Positions 57,244 to 64,000 of a stretch of 64,000 bases of DNA are shown piece after piece. The stretch is from Nitrososphaeria archaeon (GTDB lineage: Archaea > Thermoproteota > Nitrososphaeria > JACIWG01), in assembly GCA_026413865.1 (NCBI GenBank), contig JAOAKB010000002.1, positions 1-64,000 of the forward strand, in the 5' to 3' direction. The notes below the pieces were generated by a model, which ran no database searches, had not been told where the DNA came from, and saw nothing but the letters and a program-made list of their open reading frames with translations. Both the position numbers and the translations under genes were made by a program. The stretch's first letter is position 1. Every line of letters starts with the position of its first letter.

Positions 57244-57825
57244 TCATTCTAAGCTTCTTTTTATCAAATATTTTATAAGCTTATGACTTATTACTGGCCT
57301 CCCATTTTCTATAGGATAAGCGTAGGGTAGAACTATGTAATGGTGATAAGGCTGTTTTTCCAACTTAATCTTTATTCTAAGCCCACGCTTAACAGGAATA
57401 TCCTCTAACTTTTTACCATTCATCACCATATAGGAAACATATACAGCACCGTCTATAGGAAATTGCCAAACACCAATATTTCTCAACAAAGCACCCTTTG
57501 CATATGAACTTAACATTTTAGACGTCCTACCTTGAGGAGGATTATCGCCTAAAATGCCTCCAATCACAACAGCCTTTTTATTAACCATATCTTCATAGCA
57601 AAGTCTTAATTCAGCTTGAGGATCTAATATTATAATATCTTTTGGGTCAAAAATTTCCCAAACATGTGATTGAACGACTTTACCAAGTTTAGACAAAACT
57701 TTAACCCAACCAGATGGAACATTTGTAAAAACAATATTTTTTCCAGTAATTTTTGAAGCATTCTCATATTCATAATAAAGCCATTTACTTAGTTCATTCT
57801 CCAAATTTTCTATAATAATTTCCAA
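57244..57825 (-). CDS. SPOUT-fold methyltransferase (Sfm1-like)
   Basis: IENLENELSKWLYYEYENASKITGKNIVFTNV, ILDPQAE, VIGGILGDNPPQGRTSKM, LEDIPVKRG. Confidence 0.75.
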   Translation of the reverse strand: MEIIIENLENELSKWLYYEYENASKITGKNIVFTNVPSGWVKVLSKLGKVVQSHVWEIFDPKDIIILDPQAELRLCYEDMVNKKAVVIGGILGDNPPQGRTSKMLSSYAKGALLRNIGVWQFPIDGAVYVSYMVMNGKKLEDIPVKRGLRIKIKLEKQPYHHYIVLPYAYPIENGRPVISHKLIKYLIKRSLE

Positions 57826-57844
57826 CCTATATCACATTCAAACA

Positions 57845-58429
57845 TTATACCAGTTGATTAAAGCTTGCCAATCTTGCACCAGCATTAACCATTTCATTAA
57901 GGGCTTCCTCACTATCCTTTGGTTTCAAGTTAACACCCTTTACTGCATCCACTAGAACATAAACTTCATACCCAAGTTTTAGAGCATCACGAACAGTGGC
58001 CTTAACACAATAATCTGTGGCTAAACCAGCAACAAAAAGTCTTCTTACATTATTCCTCCTAAGTATTTTATCTAATTCTGTTCCCTGGAAACCTGAGTAT
58101 GCTTCAATTTCAGGCTTAAAAGCTTTAGAAATTACAATAACATTCTTAGGCAATTTTAGCATCGGATGAAACTCTGCACCCCAAGTATTTTGCACACAGT
58201 GTACAGGCCAAAGACCACCATACTCTTTAAAAGAAATATGATTTTTGGGATGCCAGTCTCTAGTTGCAACAACAATAGCATTTTTTGAAACAAACTTCTC
58301 AATATACTTGTTTATAACAGGAACTATCTTGTCCCCCTCTGGTACTGCAAGTGCACCACCAGGACAGAAATCATTTTGTACGTCTACAATTATAAGTGCA
58401 TCATTTCCTACAATATTGACATATTCCAT
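57845..58429 (-). CDS. pncA: Nicotinamidase/isochorismatase-family hydrolase
   Basis: ALIIVDVQNDFCPGGALAVPEGD, TRDWHPKNHISF, WPVHCVQNTWGAEFHP, FVAGLATDYCVKATVRDAL. Confidence 0.95.
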   Translation of the reverse strand: MEYVNIVGNDALIIVDVQNDFCPGGALAVPEGDKIVPVINKYIEKFVSKNAIVVATRDWHPKNHISFKEYGGLWPVHCVQNTWGAEFHPMLKLPKNVIVISKAFKPEIEAYSGFQGTELDKILRRNNVRRLFVAGLATDYCVKATVRDALKLGYEVYVLVDAVKGVNLKPKDSEEALNEMVNAGARLASFNQLV

Positions 58430-58727
58430 ACTTCTAAAACTATTTAAAAGGAATATAATAAATTTTTTTGGTTAAGAATATAGTTTCAATAAAGGTTAAA
58501 GCAAGCATAATTGTAAGAAAACTATTGCTCTGGATTCTTTAATTTAATATAGAATTTTTAATCAATATAAAGCTAGAGAATAAAAATCCGCCAAGTATAT
58601 ATGGGCTGACCTTATAACATTCCAAGCTTCTTAAAATAGAAAGGATTCTACTTTTCTATAAAGATTAGTAATTTTGTGTAAAAAGCTGCCAAAAAATTTT
58701 ATATTCAATTAAAAAATTTGCCTATAC

Positions 58728-58751
58728 ACTTATATAAAAGTTTGTATAAGT
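58728..58751. promoter_or_regulatory. Palindrome overlapping TATA box upstream of GYD/RAM-like gene
   Basis: ACTTATA-TAAAAGTTTG-TATAAGT, 7 bp before ATG 58759. Confidence 0.45.
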
Positions 58752-58758
58752 TATTTGT

Positions 58759-59046
58759 ATGCCAGTTTATGTTCTACTTTCAACATTAACGGACGAGGGT
58801 GCCAAAACAATTAAAAGTAAACCTGAAAGGATCAAGGAAGTTAATAAAGAGATAGAGGCTTTTGGAGTAAAGGTTTTACACCAATATGCTGTACTTGGAC
58901 CATATGATTTTGTTAACATTGTAGAGGCGCCGAATAATGAAACAATTTTTAAACTTTCTGTAGAATTATCCTCACGTGGGACAATTAAGATAATGAGTAT
59001 GCCAGCTATTCCAACAGATGAACTCATAAAAATGATCAAAAAATAA
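58759..59046 (+). CDS. GYD-domain protein
   Basis: MPVYVLLSTLTDEGAKTIKSKPERIKEVNKEIEAFGVKVLHQYAVLGPYDFVNIVEAPNNETIFKLSVELSSRGTIKIMSMPAI. Confidence 0.92.
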   Translation: MPVYVLLSTLTDEGAKTIKSKPERIKEVNKEIEAFGVKVLHQYAVLGPYDFVNIVEAPNNETIFKLSVELSSRGTIKIMSMPAIPTDELIKMIKK

Positions 59047-59098
59047 TATAGGCACCCTTACCACAAAATTTTTTTAGTACATCAATAATTTAGGAAAA

Positions 59099-59974
59099 TC
59101 ATATCTTATCAATAAAAACTATGTCTTCCTGAAAATGATGTTCTGCTTTATCCAAATATCTTCCTTCACTATCTATTATTGAAGATATTCCTTCAAATTG
59201 GAAACCAAGAATTTTTCCTACACCCATGGGATTAACACCATACTTGAAACCATATTTTTTAGTCATACTATAACATCCTTTCCACCATATTTCCTTAGCC
59301 TTATCCCAAGTTAGTTCAGCATTGGCAGACGGTTGAATAAGTATTTCAGCACCATCTTTTCTAAGTTTAGAAACTACATCATCAAAAAATGAATCATAAC
59401 ATATGGCTACACCAATTTTTCCAAACTCTGTTTCAAAGGCATTAATTTTTTCAATACTAGAAGGATGAAGACCTAGCTCATATTCGGGTGGAGTTATGTG
59501 AACCTTACGTTGTACACCTATAATTTTTCCTTCGGGGTCAAAAGTATATGAAATATTTCTTACCTTACCCTCATATTTAACAAATGTTGAGCCTGCAACA
59601 ACATAGCATCCACTTTTTCTAGCAACTTCCTCGAAAGTTTTAACGTAGGTTTCAAGCATAGGTTTGCTTTTCCAAATTAGTATTGCTTCCGTCCACTTAT
59701 TTGTCAAATTAGTTAACATTATTGAAACCAGCTTGGGAAAATTTTTTATTACAAGCTTTTTTAATGTACTTGAAATGTCTTCACTTTCAAAAGCTTTTGT
59801 ACCTTCAAGCACTAGAAAAACACCTACATTTTCTGGATAGACGATAATTCCTTCGCTTCCAATTAATTTGGAGGCTTCGACACCAAGTTTAATCATTTTT
59901 TCCTTAAATCTATAAGACTCCAAATAATCTAAAGTTTCAAACTTGTATTGTATTGCCGCGATACCGGCCATCAT
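59099..59974 (-). CDS. Carbon-nitrogen hydrolase (nitrilase superfamily)
   Basis: YPENVGVFL, RKVHITPPEYELGL, GKIGVAICYDSFFDDVVSKLRKDGAEILIQPSANAE. Confidence 0.88.
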   Translation of the reverse strand: MMAGIAAIQYKFETLDYLESYRFKEKMIKLGVEASKLIGSEGIIVYPENVGVFLVLEGTKAFESEDISSTLKKLVIKNFPKLVSIMLTNLTNKWTEAILIWKSKPMLETYVKTFEEVARKSGCYVVAGSTFVKYEGKVRNISYTFDPEGKIIGVQRKVHITPPEYELGLHPSSIEKINAFETEFGKIGVAICYDSFFDDVVSKLRKDGAEILIQPSANAELTWDKAKEIWWKGCYSMTKKYGFKYGVNPMGVGKILGFQFEGISSIIDSEGRYLDKAEHHFQEDIVFIDKI

Positions 59975-61260
59975 TCATCAGTCTCCAACTTTTTTCTTTC
60001 GAGCATTGCCCTTTCTCTCATTAAATTTCTTAGTTTATCCATATCCTTTACCACAAAAAGTGAGGCTATAAAAAGGAAGATTCCACAAAAAAGCCATGCA
60101 GTTGATGATATGGAGGCAATGGCTACACCTAAACCGTAAACATCAGCTATAATTCCAGCCGCCAGAGGAGAAAGAGAACTTCCTACATTCCCAAAGAATT
60201 CGTGAATGGATATTGCTAAACTTCTTGCCTCCGGCTCTGTCACATCGTTTATTGTAGCAATAACATTGGCTGACGCCATAGGAATTACCGAAGCAGTAAT
60301 GATAGCAAAATACTGGAAAATATCCTTAGAGCCTGCATAAATTGTTAAAGTTATCAAAATTGCACTTGCAAACACAATTAGAGTAGAAAATAGAAGCCTA
60401 CCACGTCTATATTTTTTAAAAAGAAAGTCACCAAAGACACCACCTACAATATATCCAATGGTCATTAAAACCATTAAAATTATCATAAAAAAGGTGGCTT
60501 CATCATTTGGATAATTTCTTACATTTACAAGATAACTGAACATCCAGTATATAATGGCCTGCCAAGCAAACATTGCAGAAAAACATTGAATATATAATAG
60601 TAACAGTGTCCTTTTTCTCAGAACATTAATAATATTTTCTCTACTAATCCTATATACAGTTATTTTACTGAATGATTCTAGTTCTGGTTCAGAAATGCCT
60701 CTTTGAGGGTCTCTTACAAAAAGGTATATCATTAGCGCAATAATTATTCCAATAGAACCTGTAAAGAAATATGCATACCTCCAACCATACTGTGAGCCAA
60801 TAAAAAGTGATATCAGACTTCCTAATATAGTTCCAGTAACATTCGAGGCATAAAGCAAGCCCATTGCTCTTCCTCTCTCTGCAGGTTTAAAATAGTCTGA
60901 GACAACACTATATATTCCAGGATAACATGAATCATCTACACCAGTAGCAGATCTTGATATTAGAAAATTGAAAAAGTTTCTTGCAAGAGCACTAATCCAA
61001 GTTGTAGCACCCCATATAAATGAGGCTAAAGAAATTAATTTTGTCCTAGAATATTTGTCATAAAGATAACCCCAAGTTGGATAAAGTATAGAGGCAACAA
61101 TTAAACTACCAGTAAGAACCATACCCATTTCCGTATAAGATATTTCAAATTCATTCATAATAGAAGGAGTTAGAAAACTTATCATAAGTTTGTCAGCATA
61201 GTGGAAGATTACAAAAGACATGAATATTGATAAAACAAGCCAACGATATCTTTTCCCCAT
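59971..61260 (-). CDS. MFS transporter
   Basis: YADKLMISFLTPSIMNEFEISYTEMGMVLTGSLIVASILYPTWGYLYDKYSRTKLI; overlaps the nitrilase gene by 4 bp. Confidence 0.93.
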   Translation of the reverse strand: MGKRYRWLVLSIFMSFVIFHYADKLMISFLTPSIMNEFEISYTEMGMVLTGSLIVASILYPTWGYLYDKYSRTKLISLASFIWGATTWISALARNFFNFLISRSATGVDDSCYPGIYSVVSDYFKPAERGRAMGLLYASNVTGTILGSLISLFIGSQYGWRYAYFFTGSIGIIIALMIYLFVRDPQRGISEPELESFSKITVYRISRENIINVLRKRTLLLLYIQCFSAMFAWQAIIYWMFSYLVNVRNYPNDEATFFMIILMVLMTIGYIVGGVFGDFLFKKYRRGRLLFSTLIVFASAILITLTIYAGSKDIFQYFAIITASVIPMASANVIATINDVTEPEARSLAISIHEFFGNVGSSLSPLAAGIIADVYGLGVAIASISSTAWLFCGIFLFIASLFVVKDMDKLRNLMRERAMLERKKLETDE

Positions 61261-61394
61261 ATATTAAGAAGAAACGAAAATATTATAAAAATTTTACCAC
61301 AATTAAAAAATATGGCTTACCTTTTAATAAAAAGTTGCTAACAATTGAACATACTAAAATAAAATTTTTATACACAAGTTGGAAACAAAGTATT

Positions 61395-61646
61395 ATGGGA
61401 AAAGAATTTTTAGAGATAACTTCACTTGACGCACTCATTAAGGTAGCAGAAGAGGCCAAAGTTGTAATCAGAATGGATCCCATAATTATAATACCATTAT
61501 ATGGCTTAACATTTTTTCTCGATCTAAGGAAAATGAATGAAGGAGAAGTAAAAGAAATTTTTATTAAACTTAGGGATAAAATTGTTCTAGTTAATAGAAT
61601 AGTTATGGAAGACTCTTTAAGTGATTTAATAAAAAAAGTTGTTTAA
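61395..61646 (+). CDS. Small conserved-looking protein (about 83 aa)
   Basis: ATG at 61395 preceded by TATA-like TTTTTATA; the annotated upstream extension (61227) lies inside the divergent promoter region. Confidence 0.6.
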   Translation: MGKEFLEITSLDALIKVAEEAKVVIRMDPIIIIPLYGLTFFLDLRKMNEGEVKEIFIKLRDKIVLVNRIVMEDSLSDLIKKVV

Positions 61647-61668
61647 AAAAAAGGTTATAGAAAGTTAT

Positions 61669-62415
61669 TTACTTTTGACTCGCTTTCCACTTTAAATAAT
61701 CAAAGTTTGGAGCTTTAAACACTTTCTGTTGCTCTATTTCTCTTCTCCTAAGTTCTCTAGCATATTCTAGAACCTTAGGTAAAAATCGCTCCGGAAACTT
61801 TGCAGCACCACATACGTCCATGTGCACAATGTCTCCTGGAGAAACAGCCATTCCAGCAACATTAACTGGAATATTTGCACCTCTTAACATTAGTGGACCA
61901 TGACCTGATGTTAGTCCTGTTGCCAAATATTGGACTTTCATTTCCTTAATTTCTTCAAAGTCCCTCATTGGGCCGTCTGTTACTACACCTACAACACCCA
62001 TAGCTTTAAACTGTGCAGTCATATTACCTCCAAAAAGTCCAGAAAGGTTTCTTAGCTCTGGTGGATATGTTTGTTTGGCAACTAAAATTATTGGCTTTTT
62101 TGTTTCATATAAGTGGTCTAGTAATATAAACTTGTCGAGTTTCGTATAGTTTAGAGATTCTTCAGAATACCATGCTGTTGCAGCATAGCCACATACAGGC
62201 CCAAGTTCAGGATACATACATTTTAGTGTCTGGTCTGTATAATATTCTCCATACCATGCATCATACAATTTTAGACATATATCGCTACCAGGATATGTTG
62301 CAACAACATTACATATTGTAGCAGTATCAAAGTTTCTCAATTCTTGAATTATTTCTTCATTTGTCATTTCATTAATTTCTTTAACTTTCTTACTACTCAT
62401 GATTTTTAACTCCAA
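61669..62415 (-). CDS. RraA-family protein (HMG/CHA aldolase-like)
   Basis: LRNFDTATICNVVATYP, GVVGVVTDGPMRDFEEIKEMKVQYLATGLTSGHGP, VSPGDIVHMDVCGAAKFP. Confidence 0.88.
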   Translation of the reverse strand: MELKIMSSKKVKEINEMTNEEIIQELRNFDTATICNVVATYPGSDICLKLYDAWYGEYYTDQTLKCMYPELGPVCGYAATAWYSEESLNYTKLDKFILLDHLYETKKPIILVAKQTYPPELRNLSGLFGGNMTAQFKAMGVVGVVTDGPMRDFEEIKEMKVQYLATGLTSGHGPLMLRGANIPVNVAGMAVSPGDIVHMDVCGAAKFPERFLPKVLEYARELRRREIEQQKVFKAPNFDYLKWKASQK

Positions 62416-62550
62416 TTTTAATATTATTAAACTTTTATATTAGAAATGGGAACAATCAAGTTAAAAATTAAAAAAGTTTAATAAGAATACTTTTGAAACC
62501 AATTACACCTTCTGATAAAAGAATGTGATTGTATCAAGAGGGAGTAAAAT

Positions 62551-63453
62551 ATGAACATGGAAATTTTGAAAGCTATGGAACTTACAAAGATATACAAGGG
62601 TGGAGTAAAAGCTTTGGATAATGTTAGTTTCGATTTTTATGGCCAAGGAGTTTTTACAATATTGGGAAGAAATGGTGCAGGAAAGACTACATTTTTAAGA
62701 ATAATTGGAACACAACTTTTACCATCTAAGGGTAAAGCTTATGTTTTAGGATATGATGTTGTAAAAGAAAGTAAAAATGTTAGAAAAAATATTACGGTTA
62801 TGCCTCAAGAAGGTTCAACTTTACCACCTCTTACTCCATGGGATCATGTATACTATACTCTTAGAATTAGAGGATTTAGCAAGGAAGAGGCTAGAGAAAA
62901 TGCATTAGAAGCTTTATCAGCACTTGAACTGCTCGAATACAAGGATGTACATGCTGACCAACTTTCTGGAGGATTAAGACAAAGAACTTTGGTTGCAATG
63001 GCAATGGCTACCAAGTCAAAACTATTACTCTTAGATGAACCAACGTTAGGACTAGACCCATTAAGTAGGAGAAATATTTGGAAAGTTATAAGAGAATATT
63101 GCAAAAAATATGGTTCAATAATTTTGACAACCCATTACTTAGATGAGGCTGAAATCTTGTCTGATGATATCGTTATATTGAATAATGGTAAGGTTATTGC
63201 TAAAGGAAGTGTAGAACAGTTGAAAAGTGAAGTTAGAGAGAAGGTTAAAGTCGAGGTGTATAATGGTTTTACAGAGGAAGAATTAAGGTCATATGGTCGA
63301 ATAGTTGTTGTTGGTGACAGAAAAAGAGTTTTAACAGATGAAAAGTCAGCACAGGAGCTTGTAAAAATTTCTATAAAACGGGGTGTCAGAGTACAAACAT
63401 CGCCTATAACTTTAGACGATGTTTTTGTAGACCTTGCAGCCGAAGGTGAGTAA
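62551..63453 (+). CDS. ABC transporter ATP-binding protein
   Basis: ILGRNGAGKTTFLRIIG, LSGGLRQRTLVAMAMATKSKLLLLDEPTLGLDPLSRRNIW. Confidence 0.95.
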   Translation: MNMEILKAMELTKIYKGGVKALDNVSFDFYGQGVFTILGRNGAGKTTFLRIIGTQLLPSKGKAYVLGYDVVKESKNVRKNITVMPQEGSTLPPLTPWDHVYYTLRIRGFSKEEARENALEALSALELLEYKDVHADQLSGGLRQRTLVAMAMATKSKLLLLDEPTLGLDPLSRRNIWKVIREYCKKYGSIILTTHYLDEAEILSDDIVILNNGKVIAKGSVEQLKSEVREKVKVEVYNGFTEEELRSYGRIVVVGDRKRVLTDEKSAQELVKISIKRGVRVQTSPITLDDVFVDLAAEGE

Positions 63454-63456
63454 AAG

Positions 63457-64000
63457 ATGGGAATAATGTCTGTTCTAATTTTAGGTTACATGTATGGTTT
63501 TCTTTGGCTAAGAAGAAACCTTCTTTCAATGGTATGGCTTTTTTCAACACCCTTTACCATTCTCTTCCTCTTTTACACTATTATTGGTGAAAAGGCTTTA
63601 CCTACAGCATTTGTAGGCTCATATATTATGATATTTGTTGGAGCAGGTGTTAGTGTGATGGGAGACATTGTGTGGATAAAACGTGAAATAAAACTTCAAG
63701 ATATATTTGTGGCTTCACCATTGTCTGCTTTAGAATATATGGCAGGTATTGCTTTGGCGGAACTCTTTTTCTCTGCACCCGGAATAATTCTACTTTTTAT
63801 ACCACTCATGATAATGAATTCGAGCCTTAGTGGTATAATAACAATAATTGTGGTGCCTATATTTACATGGGTAATAGTATCAGCAATAAGCTTTTATATT
63901 TCAACATATGTTCCAAACGCTAGAAATGGATGGCAAATAAGTTCGATTTTGAGCCTCATACTCACAATTTTACCTCCAATATTTTATCCAATAGAAATTA
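63457..64000 (+). CDS. ABC-2 type permease (truncated at window end)
   Basis: Open frame MGIMSVLILGYMYGFLWLRRNLLSMVWLFSTPFTILFLFYTIIGEKALPTAFVGSYIMIFVGAGVSVMGDIVWIKREIKLQDIFVASPLSALEYMAG... with several TM helices, running off the edge. Confidence 0.85.
   Translation, partial: MGIMSVLILGYMYGFLWLRRNLLSMVWLFSTPFTILFLFYTIIGEKALPTAFVGSYIMIFVGAGVSVMGDIVWIKREIKLQDIFVASPLSALEYMAGIALAELFFSAPGIILLFIPLMIMNSSLSGIITIIVVPIFTWVIVSAISFYISTYVPNARNGWQISSILSLILTILPPIFYPIEI

Noticed and set aside
61227-61394. Upstream extension of the 139-aa ORF
   Set aside because: Extension crosses the divergent promoter region; TATA-like element lies within it and ATG 61395 is the better start.
1-64000. tRNA/rRNA genes, insertion sequences, inteins, integrase or att sites
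   Set aside because: Looked for GC-rich cloverleaf-like stretches, transposase motifs and terminal repeats by eye; none found, though a tRNAscan/ISfinder search would be decisive.

Overview
AT-rich archaeal chromosomal window, with TATA/BRE-type promoters, many probable leaderless starts and archaeal gene families throughout. My lineage guess is a Thermoproteota/Bathyarchaeia-like organism; this is inference only. Left end (1-11.2 kb): the leader-proximal end of a CRISPR array (24-bp repeats, 8 copies visible, running off the left edge) and a type I-A interference cassette (csa5/cas11a, cas7, cas5a, a cas8a candidate, cas3', cas3''). It also has a CARF-wHTH protein, a Csa3-type regulator, a DUF4143-type AAA ATPase and cas6. 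No cas1/2/4 is visible. 11-22 kb: an accessory zone with two VapBC pairs (one VapC lacks a catalytic Asp), a HEPN/MNT-like pair, a nucleotidyltransferase with a small upstream ORF, and an archaeo-eukaryotic primase-like paralog. 22-45 kb: metabolism and transport, including class II HMG-CoA reductase, GPN GTPase, a corrinoid protein with a methyltransferase and GPH transporter, a tungstate ABC transporter with a ModE-like regulator, and PhoU/AbrB. 45-64 kb: a Re-citrate-synthase-like enzyme with aconitase-family subunits, a PLP sulfur enzyme, a nearly complete histidine cluster containing a HAD protein, an SPOUT protein, nitrilase-MFS, RraA and an ABC exporter cut by the window end. The strongest novelty candidates are an unannotated 32-aa hyperacidic microprotein (35831-35929), the mirrored csa3/csa5 promoter dyad, the palindrome-governed AAA ATPase, the non-canonical corrinoid protein operon, and the Re-citrate synthase/aconitase cassette. 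All functional names come from reading motifs by eye; no database search was run.
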